DNA from: a virus
Reading direction: 5' to 3' (one strand)
Length of the DNA stretch: 37,404 nucleotides
IMG/VR virus record: IMGVR_UViG_3300035160_000040
Span: 1 to 37,404 of that record
This document shows, in pieces, positions 21,366 through 31,073 of the stretch. How positions within the stretch are numbered: position 1 is the stretch's first letter; every line of letters starts with the position of its first letter. The notes beneath the pieces are model-generated. The model searched no databases and was not told where the DNA came from. It was given only the letters and a program-made list of their open reading frames with translations. The translations under genes were made by a program, and so were the position numbers.

Positions 21366-21635
21366 TCATTTGATAAACGGTTTCAAAGCTTCTAATACAT
21401 CTTTTTGGAAAAGACGTCCCCCTTCTCCTGAATGGTCTACAATTTCTCCCCATTGCGGTTTTCCTTCAAATTCACCTTTTTTGTAACTAAAACTTTTTAC
21501 GTACAAATTTCCGTTTTTTGATCTGCATAATTTCAAACGATTAATTATGCTGTTATATTTTCCTCCAAAATATATATCAAATATAGCTATTGCATATGAC
21601 CCTGCCGGTTGTTCATCATAGTTCAGTATTTCCAT
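21366..21635 (-). CDS. Hypothetical small protein (89 aa)
   Basis: An 89-residue protein with an AAGGA site 5 nt before ATG 21635. Pattern suggests a small alpha-beta fold: AIAIFDIYFGGKYNSI, LYVKSFSYKKGEF and QKDVLEALKPF. No family recognised. It lies between the barrel-like gene and the tail-fibre operon and could be expressed with either. Confidence 0.55.
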   Translation of the reverse strand: MEILNYDEQPAGSYAIAIFDIYFGGKYNSIINRLKLCRSKNGNLYVKSFSYKKGEFEGKPQWGEIVDHSGEGGRLFQKDVLEALKPFIK

Positions 21636-21796
21636 TATTTCCTTTTATTTTTTTGGTATATTTGATAAAATCATCCATTCAATCAAATCCAATTTATATA
21701 TTTTTTTTTAATTTTTGACCATGTGAAACAAGGGAAAATAGGGTATAGTCTGATAATACATATTATGTTATGTTAAATAAAGTCTGTACTTGACTT

Positions 21797-22084
21797 TTAT
21801 TTCGCTTCAACAGTGTAGTGCTTCTGTGTACCGGGGATCAACATATCGTTAATATAGCTGTTTTTGATGTTTTGCCTCAGTTCTTCTTCTTTTGCCTCTT
21901 CTAGCTGTTCCATCATTTCGACAACCTTTAACTCAAGTTTTCTGTTTTTTTCCGAAATATAGGTCAAAGAAAGAGTGGCTCCAAAAAAAACACCAACAAT
22001 TAAACACACTATCAACAATCCGACTTTTCCGATTTCCGATGCTATTTCTGAGAACACTAAATTAAAATATTTTTTTTTCATCAA
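21797..22084 (-). CDS. Membrane-anchored coiled-coil protein, spanin-like candidate (95 aa)
   Basis: An N-terminal transmembrane helix (about residues 20-40: VGLLIVCLIVGVFFGATLS) is followed by a Glu/Lys-rich coiled coil (residues 45-75). This topology resembles inner-membrane spanins or other anchored phage proteins; no outer-membrane partner lipoprotein is visible. ATG 22084 overlaps the stop of the fibre gene by 4 nt. A weak stem at 21779-21797 follows the gene. Evidence for a lysis role is indirect. Confidence 0.5.
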   Translation of the reverse strand: MMKKKYFNLVFSEIASEIGKVGLLIVCLIVGVFFGATLSLTYISEKNRKLELKVVEMMEQLEEAKEEELRQNIKNSYINDMLIPGTQKHYTVEAK

Positions 22085-22986
22085 CCTAGAACTGTCAAAG
22101 CTGTTTCTGTAGTTACATCATGACCTGAGCTAGTTCCGTCAAATACAATTCCTCCATATCTTAATGTTCCAGCTCCGGTAAGAACATTTGTGGCGCTAGA
22201 ATTTGCACTAGAATTAATCATAGTAACTGTCGTTCCTGTTCCGACCGATAAACAAGCTGCGCTCCCTGATGACAACAAAGTATTATAAACTATGCTGCTT
22301 TGATTTCCTGCCATAGCAAGGGAAGTCGTATTTATTGCACTCGTATCAATATTAGATCCATATATTTGAAATCTTCCCGTACCTGAAGTGGAAATCGGTG
22401 CTGCTATCGTTGAATTTTTTACATATAATGTACCGTCACTTATAGTAGTAGCCGTTGTACTCGACCCCGAATTGAATATATCAGATTCATGCATCCATAA
22501 AACACCTCCGCTACTTGAAATAAAAGATATCCCTGTAGTAGATAAGTTTATTGAACATTCTTGTAAAATAATATTTGCTGAAGAATTTGACATTCCTAAT
22601 GTTGTATTATTTGATCCGGCAATTTGACAATTAAATAATGTTACGGAGCATGAAGCGGTACATTCTATACAAAAATCACTATTAGTTTGCAATCGACAAC
22701 CAAAAATTCCAAAACTAACCGAACTTCCTACACTAATTTTACCGACTATTATTACATTTCCGGTACTATATGTTGAAAATGTACCTGCACTTCCAAGAGA
22801 TACTAAATTTACGCCGTTTTTGGCGGTTAAATTTTCTGTATATGTTCCGTCGCAAATATAAATCGTGTCTCCACTCGCGGCATCGGATAAAGCACTTGCT
22901 ATTGTAGTATGAGTCCCTTGTGAAATAGTGGAGCTTACCATAAATTTAAATGGCGCATAATTGTTTGTGGAATTTATTTTTACCAT
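22081..22986 (-). CDS. Beta-helix tail spike/fibre protein (301 aa)
   Basis: A 301-residue protein rich in Ser, Thr, Asn and Gly with a repeated short-strand pattern (TIYICDGTYTENL, NVIIVGKISVG, CSVTLFNCQIAG, GTLYVKNSTI), typical of right-handed parallel beta-helices in phage spikes. It starts with a short N-terminal segment probably binding another fibre. The start overlaps the stop of the 659-aa fibre by one base. It is likely the receptor-facing part of the tail apparatus; a polysaccharide-cleaving active site is not recognised. Confidence 0.65.
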   Translation of the reverse strand: MVKINSTNNYAPFKFMVSSTISQGTHTTIASALSDAASGDTIYICDGTYTENLTAKNGVNLVSLGSAGTFSTYSTGNVIIVGKISVGSSVSFGIFGCRLQTNSDFCIECTASCSVTLFNCQIAGSNNTTLGMSNSSANIILQECSINLSTTGISFISSSGGVLWMHESDIFNSGSSTTATTISDGTLYVKNSTIAAPISTSGTGRFQIYGSNIDTSAINTTSLAMAGNQSSIVYNTLLSSGSAACLSVGTGTTVTMINSSANSSATNVLTGAGTLRYGGIVFDGTSSGHDVTTETALTVLG

Positions 22987-24965
22987 TACGTTACCGTGAT
23001 ATTGCCTGATTTAACATTTACTTGAAAGTCTGTGTCGGCCACTCTACAAACGATTTGAATCCAGTCGCCGTCATCCGTTGAAGCTAAGGTTCCTGTCGTT
23101 ATGGTTGTGTTGGTATTTCCTATATAGCATGTTTGACCTGTTTGTTGAGCTAAACTCCATCCTTGCCCTGCAAACATTTGTACGATTTCTATTGTGTCTC
23201 CGACTGCTGCCGTCACAGGCAATGTGAAAGCTAATGTTCCGTTATAATTAGCAAAGTAACCGTTATTGACAGATAAGGCTTGTGTCGCTCCTGTTGCTAC
23301 ATTCCAGTTAAAATCTTGGATAGCCGTTCCGTCGATTGTAACAGTGGAACCCGATCCGCCTGTTACAATCCCTCCTGTTCCTGTGAATGTCAAAGCGCCT
23401 GACGCAGGAGTTGCGGTTCCGCTGTCCGTTGGTGCCGATATACAAGCAGAAGACAAATTAATATTATAATTTGCCATGGTAATTGTACGTGTAGTTGCTG
23501 TAGAGATTTGATCGGCTTGAAACGCAATTTGTTTTGTCGTATCGCCATCGTCATAAATCCGAAATGCAGTATCTACAAATTGATTTTGAAAAGAATTTCC
23601 GCCTCCTGCAATCGTAGACGGGAAATTTCCGCGCAAATCAATTTCGTCCTCTGATGTCCATGTGCCGCCGGAGAGTCCGGTTTGATGTAATTTCCATTCT
23701 GAAATTAAAAATGCAAATCCCTTGAAATCTGTCGGAATAGTATAATTTGCGTACCCGCTAGAGTCTGCTAAAACTCCATTAAGGTTAGAGTACGAACCGG
23801 ACGGTAGATTTATAAAAAGTTTGCAATTTGATGTATCATGGTTAACAGTTCCCCAAATTACCAGAGAATAATATCTTCCTACTAATGTCGCCCCTAAAGC
23901 ATCCGTGTCGATTTGATTAATATCCGTTATTTTCAAATATGGAGTTATTGGATCATTGACAACATAAATGTCCGGTGTCCCGCTAAATGCAGGAAAACTA
24001 TTAGGATGTAATTGCAAAATTACACCTGCGGTAGTTGTAAAAATTACATTATCAGGCGTTCCGACATTTGTAGTGATTGCATAAGTTTGCGCCACTCCCG
24101 AAACCCATGTCGCATGTTGACTCCTGATCCAATATGTAATATCTGTTATATGTCCTTGCCCGTCAGTTTCGTGCGTGTCGTCTAACCATTGATGTATACC
24201 GTATAATCCGTCAGTTTGAACGAAAGATGCGCTTGGCACAATTGCCACGGCTATTCGTAAAATTTCCTCATCCGGAAATCCTGTTGTATTGGCAGTCATT
24301 ACTTTAGTCGACTGAGGCATATATATATAATTTGTCTCAGGCACGGTATCTAAACCGGCTGTTAGCGCAACAGTGTCGGCCGGAGTTGTATCCCAGTTAT
24401 AAAAACCGTCTGAAAAAACTACTGTTAAGTCTCCTCCTCCATCTTTTTGAACGGAAATAGTTACTGTGGCTCCATCTGATGCAACTGTCTCGGTACCCTT
24501 AAATACCAATGATCCGTTCCACGAATGTACAGCGGTCTGTTTTGCATTATTGCTTAAGCCGACAGATACTAAGTTTGTACCGTTTTGACCGGCTGTTGCA
24601 ATACCTTGTATCCCTTGTATGCCAATATTCCCATCGCCGTCAGGAGTGACCGAAGGTAATCCGTCATCGGTGATTAAGCCTGTTACCGAAGCCGCTCCTG
24701 AAATAAGCTGTACAAATCCATCCGTGACAGTAAAATTTGCACTGTCAAAAGATGAAACGCCTATTGTGGTCGATCCGACATCTGCGCCTGCGGTCGCATT
24801 TATGCCGCTCACGGTAATCTGTTTTCCGCTACCTGAGGTAATGATCCCGTTTTGCCCAAAAACATCCAGTTCATTTGAAATCGGTATTGCACTTCCGCTA
24901 TCTGTATTTATCTGTGTCGGTACTTGAGGATCCGTAGTTCCCGATAAAGCGGATGTTTGAGACAT
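22986..24965 (-). CDS. Large tail-fibre protein (659 aa)
   Basis: A 659-residue fibre-like protein. The N-terminal 100 residues share segments with the 739-aa fibre (IPI..L.V.G..GI.TSGS, FDSANFTVTDGFV), suggesting a common attachment module. The middle includes WLDDTHETDGQGH, and the C-terminus a small domain with TAAVGDTIEI, GWSLAQQTGQTC and IQIVCRVADTDFQV that is also present at the end of the 739-aa fibre. It probably trimerises. G+C is higher than in surrounding genes, consistent with fibre exchange between phages. Confidence 0.7.
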   Translation of the reverse strand: MSQTSALSGTTDPQVPTQINTDSGSAIPISNELDVFGQNGIITSGSGKQITVSGINATAGADVGSTTIGVSSFDSANFTVTDGFVQLISGAASVTGLITDDGLPSVTPDGDGNIGIQGIQGIATAGQNGTNLVSVGLSNNAKQTAVHSWNGSLVFKGTETVASDGATVTISVQKDGGGDLTVVFSDGFYNWDTTPADTVALTAGLDTVPETNYIYMPQSTKVMTANTTGFPDEEILRIAVAIVPSASFVQTDGLYGIHQWLDDTHETDGQGHITDITYWIRSQHATWVSGVAQTYAITTNVGTPDNVIFTTTAGVILQLHPNSFPAFSGTPDIYVVNDPITPYLKITDINQIDTDALGATLVGRYYSLVIWGTVNHDTSNCKLFINLPSGSYSNLNGVLADSSGYANYTIPTDFKGFAFLISEWKLHQTGLSGGTWTSEDEIDLRGNFPSTIAGGGNSFQNQFVDTAFRIYDDGDTTKQIAFQADQISTATTRTITMANYNINLSSACISAPTDSGTATPASGALTFTGTGGIVTGGSGSTVTIDGTAIQDFNWNVATGATQALSVNNGYFANYNGTLAFTLPVTAAVGDTIEIVQMFAGQGWSLAQQTGQTCYIGNTNTTITTGTLASTDDGDWIQIVCRVADTDFQVNVKSGNITVT

Positions 24966-24967
24966 TT

Positions 24968-27187
24968 TTAAACCACCGATAATGTTGAACTAGTGCTTTC
25001 GACTACAAAATTTGTATTAGCAGTAATACATCTTAATTTTACTGCTTGATATTGCACCGTTGATGCAATATAACCTGTTATACCTGTAGTTGTGCTAGAA
25101 CTCGCATAATGTATTGTTTGACCTGCATTTTGAGCGACTTGCCACCCTCCGGCTCCTTTTCCGTCAACCTGAATCGTATCCCCTAGTGCTGCCGTTGCAG
25201 GCAGAGTTAAAGTTACAAGTCCTGCATTATTCGAGGTATATACAGAGTTGACAACCATTGAAGCGCTTGTACCTGTCACTTCTGTATAAATGTAAGAATC
25301 TATAGTTCTTCTAACAGTGCTTGAGTTAGTTGAATAAAAATAACTTCCGTCGTATTCAACCGCTCCAGCTTCCGGGGTAGTTAGATTTGTACCTGAAGTA
25401 AATTTTAAAGGAGCTGTGCTTGCTGTTGCCGTTCCGATTCCAAGATGCAAATAGGCCGTAGGAAATGTGCTTGAGCTAGCAGGTTTTACATATAGACCCG
25501 CATCATCTAATGTCATTCTCAATACATTCGTAGTGTTGAAAAAAATATTTTTACCCTCGGTGAAAGCGCCTCCTGTCGAAAGTAAAAATTCGATAAATGT
25601 GTATGTAACAGGTGTTGCACTAGCGCCTTCAATGCGGCCTGTAAATGGAGAACCACCGGGGCCATGAAGACCGATCCATGAATTGGTCCCCGTGTCGTTT
25701 AGTTGAAATTGCTCGGCAATCGAATCAATGGTTACAACCATTTGAGATATAGAATCATCAAAAAATACTAATGAATCATTGGTCGTTGAGTTATCGACTC
25801 CTATAACCCATCTTCTGCCCGGTACGGCCAGTTGCAATCCTGCATCTCCGGTACTTGCTTGTTGTATAGTTAAACCTAATGTCGTGGTTCCGATTATAGT
25901 GGTATTGCTTTCGTATACATGCAAAGGAGATCCGGGGGTTGCCGTGCCTGCGCCTACTCTGTTATTAGTCGCATCTACATATAAAACATCAGTATCTACT
26001 ACAAGCGTTCCACCTGTCGCTCCATCAATTGTCATAGATGTCACACCTGTCATATTGTCGGTGTCGTCTATTATAATAGAACTATTTTGAATTAATTTCC
26101 CTGTGACTCCATCGAATCTCGCTATCGCATTGTCTGTAGCGCTTGCGGGTCCAACAACATCTCCGTTATTTAATGCCGATATAGTTATACTTCCCGCCGC
26201 ATTGACTACATTTATTCCCGTTCCTGCCGTCAATGAAGCCGTAACAGGAGCTAATCCGGTTGATCCGATTATGAGTTGGCCGTCCGTCAAAGCAGAGGTA
26301 TAACCTATCGCGCTTGTTGTCCCTTGACCATAAGCTAGCCCATTTGATGTTTGTGTTCCTAATTTGCCGGTGAGTCCCGATGGCGTTATACTTCTGATAG
26401 AATCCGTCCCGGCAATTGTTTCTGCTACGGTAGCCAATTCCACTACGCCTAACGTTGTCGGGGTAGATTGCAAACCGAAAATAGACAAGCTTCCCGGGCC
26501 TAAAGCGCTTGAAATCCCATCTCCTGTAGTGATGGATGCAGCCACCGGAGGCGCTCCGAATGAACCTATAACTAAATATCCGCTATTTAAAGCTGAAGTA
26601 TATCCGATAGCTCCCGTTGTCCCTTGGCCGTAGGCCATGCCATTTGATGTTTGTGTTCCTAATTTGCTTGTTAGCGTCGAAGGAGTTATAGCTTTAGTTG
26701 CCTCGGTTCCGGCAATACTATCGGCGCTTGTAGCCAATTTAAGAACTCCGATTTGTGCTGCAGTTGCTTGAACACCTGTTACCGCAATAATGTTTGAAGG
26801 GGATTGACCTGAGGTTACGATTCCGTTGGCACCTAAAATTTCCACTTGTCCGGATCCGTTTGGAATAACTGCGGGAGATCCGTCATTGGATAGCAAGTTT
26901 ACGATTCCGTATCCCCCTCCGACTAATGCTACGAATCCATCCGTTACAGTAAAATTTGCACTGTCAAAGGCGCACATTCCAATATTGGCTGTTCCTACCG
27001 TTCCTGCTGCCGTTGCGAGTTCTCCCGAAATAGTCACAATATTTGTGGAACCGCTTGTATCTATCCCCTCTCCGCCGACAACTTGTAATACGCCTGCAAT
27101 AGGAATCGCATTTTGCGAGTCCGTTTGAAATTCCTTAGCAACACTAGGATTTGATTGAGTAATATCGACAAATCCGCCCTGACTCAT
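24968..27187 (-). CDS. Large tail-fibre protein with 100-residue repeats (739 aa)
   Basis: A 739-residue fibre with the same N-terminal attachment module as the neighbouring fibre, then a 100-residue unit repeated twice (LGVVELATVAETIAGTDSIR, KLGTQTSNGLAYGQGTTSA; DNA period exactly 300 bp near 26341 and 26641). The AGTD..R.ITPS.L motif is usual in phage short-fibre repeats. The C-terminal domain (LPATAALGDTIQVDGKGAGG, GQTIHYASS) matches the other fibre. It starts just after the stop of a coiled-coil gene. Host-binding specificity cannot be read from sequence. Confidence 0.7.
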   Translation of the reverse strand: MSQGGFVDITQSNPSVAKEFQTDSQNAIPIAGVLQVVGGEGIDTSGSTNIVTISGELATAAGTVGTANIGMCAFDSANFTVTDGFVALVGGGYGIVNLLSNDGSPAVIPNGSGQVEILGANGIVTSGQSPSNIIAVTGVQATAAQIGVLKLATSADSIAGTEATKAITPSTLTSKLGTQTSNGMAYGQGTTGAIGYTSALNSGYLVIGSFGAPPVAASITTGDGISSALGPGSLSIFGLQSTPTTLGVVELATVAETIAGTDSIRSITPSGLTGKLGTQTSNGLAYGQGTTSAIGYTSALTDGQLIIGSTGLAPVTASLTAGTGINVVNAAGSITISALNNGDVVGPASATDNAIARFDGVTGKLIQNSSIIIDDTDNMTGVTSMTIDGATGGTLVVDTDVLYVDATNNRVGAGTATPGSPLHVYESNTTIIGTTTLGLTIQQASTGDAGLQLAVPGRRWVIGVDNSTTNDSLVFFDDSISQMVVTIDSIAEQFQLNDTGTNSWIGLHGPGGSPFTGRIEGASATPVTYTFIEFLLSTGGAFTEGKNIFFNTTNVLRMTLDDAGLYVKPASSSTFPTAYLHLGIGTATASTAPLKFTSGTNLTTPEAGAVEYDGSYFYSTNSSTVRRTIDSYIYTEVTGTSASMVVNSVYTSNNAGLVTLTLPATAALGDTIQVDGKGAGGWQVAQNAGQTIHYASSSTTTGITGYIASTVQYQAVKLRCITANTNFVVESTSSTLSVV
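26290..26690. repeat. 300-bp period repeat in the 739-aa fibre gene
   Basis: The stretch beginning CATTTGATGTTTGTGTTCCT occurs at 26341 and again at 26641, exactly 300 bp apart, marking two copies of a 100-residue fibre unit. Confidence 0.8.
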
Positions 27188-27846
27188 GCAATTCCTTTTT
27201 TATTGAATGTGTTGTAAAGGTTTTCAATCTTCTTATCTTGAATAAAATTTTTTTTCTTTAATGCAACAATTTCTTCAATTAAACTTTTATTATCCACTCT
27301 AAAACTTTCAATCTTATTTGATATTTCGTTGGATAATTTTTCTATTTCAGCTGGTTTTTGCTTTATTAGTTCAACTATCTTTCTAATTGAATTTTCTAAT
27401 TGATCATGAAAATGTTTGTTTAACCAAGAAATTTGCTGTTCAATTGAACTTATTTCTTTCTTTATATTTTCTTGTAGTAATATTTGTTTATTTTTATAGT
27501 TATTAAAACTTATTTTATCTAGAAATTTATTGTCACTACTTGAACAAATCATTTTATTTGATACATATAAAGACTGTAATGAAGTGTTTAAATCGTTTAT
27601 TGTTGAATTGATTTCTTTAACAAATTTTTTGTGACCTGAAAATATATCTTTAATTTGAGTTTCAATATATCCGATTTTAGAATCAAATCTATTAATTCTA
27701 TCATCTAAAAATTTATTTGATGATTCAATTTTTTCTGTTAATAAATTGACTGATCTATTTGTCTGCAAAATGCTATTATTATGATTAATTATTTCCTGTT
27801 TAACTATTAATTCAAATTGTTTAACAAGATCTTGTCTTTTAATCAT
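27184..27846 (-). CDS. Coiled-coil protein between fibre genes (220 aa)
   Basis: A 220-residue, almost wholly helical protein with Leu/Ile heptads and no clear catalytic motif (VKQEIINHNNSILQTN, EINSTINDLNTSLQSLY, IEQQISWLNKHFHDQ). It is much more AT-rich in codon choice than the neighbouring fibres. The stop overlaps the start of the next fibre by 4 nt and its start overlaps the previous gene. It may serve as a chaperone, a fibre stalk or a connector. Family not recognised. Confidence 0.55.
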   Translation of the reverse strand: MIKRQDLVKQFELIVKQEIINHNNSILQTNRSVNLLTEKIESSNKFLDDRINRFDSKIGYIETQIKDIFSGHKKFVKEINSTINDLNTSLQSLYVSNKMICSSSDNKFLDKISFNNYKNKQILLQENIKKEISSIEQQISWLNKHFHDQLENSIRKIVELIKQKPAEIEKLSNEISNKIESFRVDNKSLIEEIVALKKKNFIQDKKIENLYNTFNKKGIA

Positions 27847-28172
27847 TAATATATAATCTCTATATAAACACTTCCTGAGACCGGAGCTTCTATTTGTTTT
27901 ACATAAAATTGAGTTTGCTTAGAAATTACAAAACTGTCGTCTTTTTGTGCATTCATATTGGATTGAAAATCCCATAATTTATATGAACCGGCAGCGACAA
28001 ATATTTTATCTTTTGTTGTGTCATCGGTAAAATACATATCGCCTTCGGTTTTATTCGTAAAACAGATCATTCGAGCGGGTTTAGTTAAAGCAGAACCTAC
28101 AACAGCATATGTTCCCGAAATGCCCGAAAAATCTAAGGTTCTAATTTGATCAAAAAATCCTCTCGATACCAT
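27846..28172 (-). CDS. Small beta-sandwich virion protein (108 aa)
   Basis: A 108-residue beta-rich protein (GISGTYAVVGSALTKPARMI, TEGDMYFTDDT, IFVAAGSYKLWDF, TQFYVKQIEAPVSG). The pattern resembles small phage structural proteins placed next to fibres. The stop overlaps the start of the coiled-coil gene by one base, so they are coupled. It probably forms part of the fibre base. Confidence 0.55.
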   Translation of the reverse strand: MVSRGFFDQIRTLDFSGISGTYAVVGSALTKPARMICFTNKTEGDMYFTDDTTKDKIFVAAGSYKLWDFQSNMNAQKDDSFVISKQTQFYVKQIEAPVSGSVYIEIIY

Positions 28173-28175
28173 TTT

Positions 28176-28373
28176 CTATGCCGCTTCAGATTTATCTGTT
28201 TGATCTTGAGCCGCTTTTTGTTCTTCTTGGTGAGCTTTTACCATCCGATCTACGATTTCACCTTTAATGCTCATTAAAAAATCATGAAGCAAACCTAACG
28301 GTGTTTTGTTATCGCAAAATAAATTGATTGTTTTATTTTCATTGCTAAAAGATACTTGTGACTCTTGTTTCAT
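28176..28373 (-). CDS. Small protein of the fibre cluster (65 aa)
   Basis: A 65-residue protein with an AAAGGAAG site before ATG 28373. A central LGLLHDFLMSIKGEIVDRMV helix is followed by a Glu/Gln/Lys tail. Similar short proteins with an L..LHDFLM segment occur near phage tail genes, but the function is unknown. It lies between the 796-aa fibre and the 108-aa protein. Confidence 0.55.
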   Translation of the reverse strand: MKQESQVSFSNENKTINLFCDNKTPLGLLHDFLMSIKGEIVDRMVKAHQEEQKAAQDQTDKSEAA

Positions 28374-28399
28374 TTATCTTCCTTTGTTAAGAGTTTTTG

Positions 28400-30790
28400 T
28401 TAACCTATTATCCATCCTGTAATTACAACATTTCCATTCAGTGCCGCTGCTCCGTTATTTATCGTATATACCTCTAAACTGCCGGCTAACTGTTTGACTC
28501 GTTGAACAGTCATTTGCGCGTCATTTGACCCTAGATTCGAGCATGTGACTATGACTTGTGATGTTGTTGAAATTAAAGAGTTTACAATCGTGAAAGTTTG
28601 CGTTGCTGCGGCTGCTGTGGTAAATCCTGTATATGTACATGCAAAAACATTTGTATTTGATGTACAGGAAGCCCCGGGTTGTGTGTCGGTTCCGGCAACC
28701 ATAGTGACGAACCCGGCTGAGCTTAAATCAATTGATCCTCCACCTGTAGTTAAGTCAATACCTCCTGCCAAGTCCGACGCTGTGATAACTACTGCCGATG
28801 CCGCCGCTTGAGAGGATGCAATGTTTACTTGCAACGCTCCGTCAAGATCCAAGCCTCCGGCCGAGGCACTCAGATTAATTGCGTCAGCACTTGCGAGTGC
28901 TGATGAAAGTGTGATTCCTCCGGCAGTCGCTACCAGATCGATAGCATTTACCGCAGTTCCTTGATTAGATTGAATTTTAATAGTTTCGTTAATACCGCCG
29001 TTTGCCAACAAAAAGATACTATCGGTTGCATTTTCAGTGGCTGTTAGTTTTATATCTAACCCCGTGCTTAATGCTATACCGCCTACACCGGCATCTAAAT
29101 TAATCGCTCCGCTCGATGCTAAATTTGACGAGAGTTCAATCCCACCTGCATCTGACAAAAGTTTAATTGAATCGACCCCTGTTCCTTGATCTGCATGTAT
29201 TCGTATTTGCTCGTTAATACCTGCATTTACATGTAGGTAGATTGCGTCTGCGGCATTTTCGGTAGAACTTATATTCACGCTGCCGCCAACCGAAGCCAAA
29301 GTAAGGTCTGCGGATGCGCCGGTGACTGTCACATTGGACGCTGTAGCGCCGTCAAGACTAAATCCTGCTGCCGTGTCTAAAGTGATTGCGCCGGCTGATG
29401 AAGACCCTACTGCGATCACATGAGCTGCCGATCCTGTGCCTAAATTAAGTGCCCCTGCTCTTGTTCCGGTTAAGATATTTGCCGTTTGAGTGCCTGCTAT
29501 TCCATCTCCACTAAGAATGTTAACCGTAGAATCGGCAGACGACGCGCCACCGGCAATTGTGATTGTCTGAGCACTAGTATTAATGCCATTTCCGACCGTT
29601 ATAATATTTCCGGATACCCCGTTGCCGATCCCGATCGTTTTAAGACCATTACCGTTTGAGATTGCAATCGTTTGAGCGGCAGTGGATTGACCGATTGTAA
29701 TTGTGCCTACCTGAGCTGAAGCTCCGCCAATCGATATAGTTCCGGTTGTCATCGCAGACCCGATATTTACCGCTCCTGCCGTTTGTGCCGCTGCGATAGA
29801 TACTGTTGAGGCACCGGATCCATTTGCAATTTGCACAGCATTAGTTCCGGTAGACGAACCTAGGGTAATATCGCCTGTTTGCCCGGCTCCTCCAATTGTG
29901 ATTGTGCCTGTAATATAGGCAGCCCCCATCAGAATGTCGCCTGATGTGTTGTCATTAGATATTTGTACTACTGTCGCTCCTGACCCCTGCCCTATTCGGA
30001 TTGTATTTGTTTGATCGGAGCTACCTAAGGTAAGAAAACCCGTAGCGCTTGTCCCTCCGATTGTAAAAGTTCCCGATGTTTGAGCTGCTCCCATCGTTAC
30101 ATCTGTAGTCGCAGCCGTCGTAAGAACAAAATTTCCTGTACCTGCTTGTAGTGTTAGAGATGCTGCTCCTGTGGTTGATCCTATAGTTACCGTATGCGCA
30201 TGCGCCGAGTCGGCTATATGTACGATACGAGCTCCACCCATAGCCATGTTGACTGTAGCCGTGTCGGCGTCCGTAGCTAAATTAAGTGCCGTACCTGCCG
30301 TGTCAATGGTTGCGCTAGCGGATGCAGTCAATAACCCGGTAGCCGAGAGCGTGGTAAAAGCTCCTGCAGCCGGGGTAGTTCCCCCGGTAGCAGGAGGGGC
30401 AGCGAAGACGGCTGCAAAATTGGACGGTGTTACAAATAGCGCTTTTGTTCCGGATGGAGTTCCCGCCACTGCTTCTACATTCGTGGCTAATTCGCCAATT
30501 CCGGCAGTGGTTTCATCGGCAACGGGAGCCCCTGCAATTGCGATCCCGTCCACATACACTTTAGTCGCTACAGGATCGCTATTGTCGGTAAGCTGAACGA
30601 CTCCATAACTCGTTGTCGTTGCATGAGGGTTTAATGTGTCGAGAGAGCTAGCTAAAGTAGACGGAGAAATGATGAGGTCATCAATTGTGGAATCCTCGGC
30701 CTCTGTAGCATTGGCAAATCGTGATTGTCCGGTTATTGATTGAGAGGATTTTTTGCCCGTATAGGCATTGGGCCGAGCATATTTTGGCAT
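28400..30790 (-). CDS. Giant repetitive fibre protein (796 aa)
   Basis: A 796-residue protein of very repetitive Gly/Thr/Ala/Ile composition. Residues 60-120 carry a short-fibre motif (YGVVQLTDNSD, GIGELATNVEAVAGT). The central part consists of short strands (TITIGGAGQ, TIRIGQGSGATVVQISN, SISIGGAS-like). The later part has two larger repeats (ENA.D.IYLHVNAGINEQI and ENATDSIFLLANGGINETI). A terminal beta domain ends VVITGWIIG. It is probably a long beta-helical fibre in a trimer. It is the promoter-proximal gene of the fibre operon. Confidence 0.65.
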   Translation of the reverse strand: MPKYARPNAYTGKKSSQSITGQSRFANATEAEDSTIDDLIISPSTLASSLDTLNPHATTTSYGVVQLTDNSDPVATKVYVDGIAIAGAPVADETTAGIGELATNVEAVAGTPSGTKALFVTPSNFAAVFAAPPATGGTTPAAGAFTTLSATGLLTASASATIDTAGTALNLATDADTATVNMAMGGARIVHIADSAHAHTVTIGSTTGAASLTLQAGTGNFVLTTAATTDVTMGAAQTSGTFTIGGTSATGFLTLGSSDQTNTIRIGQGSGATVVQISNDNTSGDILMGAAYITGTITIGGAGQTGDITLGSSTGTNAVQIANGSGASTVSIAAAQTAGAVNIGSAMTTGTISIGGASAQVGTITIGQSTAAQTIAISNGNGLKTIGIGNGVSGNIITVGNGINTSAQTITIAGGASSADSTVNILSGDGIAGTQTANILTGTRAGALNLGTGSAAHVIAVGSSSAGAITLDTAAGFSLDGATASNVTVTGASADLTLASVGGSVNISSTENAADAIYLHVNAGINEQIRIHADQGTGVDSIKLLSDAGGIELSSNLASSGAINLDAGVGGIALSTGLDIKLTATENATDSIFLLANGGINETIKIQSNQGTAVNAIDLVATAGGITLSSALASADAINLSASAGGLDLDGALQVNIASSQAAASAVVITASDLAGGIDLTTGGGSIDLSSAGFVTMVAGTDTQPGASCTSNTNVFACTYTGFTTAAAATQTFTIVNSLISTTSQVIVTCSNLGSNDAQMTVQRVKQLAGSLEVYTINNGAAALNGNVVITGWIIG

Positions 30791-30884
30791 TGTAACTATT
30801 CCTTATATATTTTTCTTTTAACCTCACGCTAATAATTATTTTTATTTTCAGATATAATGAATATAGCCATATTTAAAAGTTTTT

Positions 30885-30898
30885 TATAATATTATAAT
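30885..30898 (+). promoter_or_regulatory. Possible plus-strand -10 elements before the methyltransferase operon
   Basis: Two TATAAT hexamers (30885-30890 and 30893-30898) lie 15-20 bp upstream of ATG 30912. No good -35 element is visible at either spacing, so the promoter is only suggested. The intergenic region is very AT-rich and divergent. Confidence 0.3.
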
Positions 30899-30911
30899 CA
30901 GGTAGTAAAAT

Positions 30912-31073
30912 ATGAAAAAAAGTACAGAAACAAGAATGACCGTAATATTTACGCCGGCTGAAAAAATAGAGTTAAAAATGATGGCTTTATTGACTCAGAG
31001 AACAATGAGCGAATTTGTCAGAACGGTTGTAAAAGAGAAAATTAAAGAACTTAAAAATAAAAATGAAAAATAA
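30912..31073 (+). CDS. Ribbon-helix-helix regulator-like protein (53 aa)
   Basis: A 53-residue basic protein starting MKKSTETRMTVIFTPAEKIE. One strand (RMTVIF) and two helices (PAEKIELKMMALLTQ, MSEFVRTVVKEKIKEL) match the CopG/Arc-type ribbon-helix-helix arrangement, including the strand-helix-turn-helix order and the MSEFVR second-helix start. The end overlaps the methyltransferase start by 11 nt, so they are likely co-translated and the protein may autoregulate the pair. A GGTAG site precedes ATG 30912. Confidence 0.6.
   Translation: MKKSTETRMTVIFTPAEKIELKMMALLTQRTMSEFVRTVVKEKIKELKNKNEK

Noticed and set aside
30171-30596. A 141-codon plus-strand frame within the 796-aa fibre gene, and similar ones near 25779-26633 and 28545-28811.
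   Set aside because: They are reverse readings of Thr/Gly/Ala-rich fibre DNA, giving low-complexity Val/Ala/Pro sequence with no start signals.
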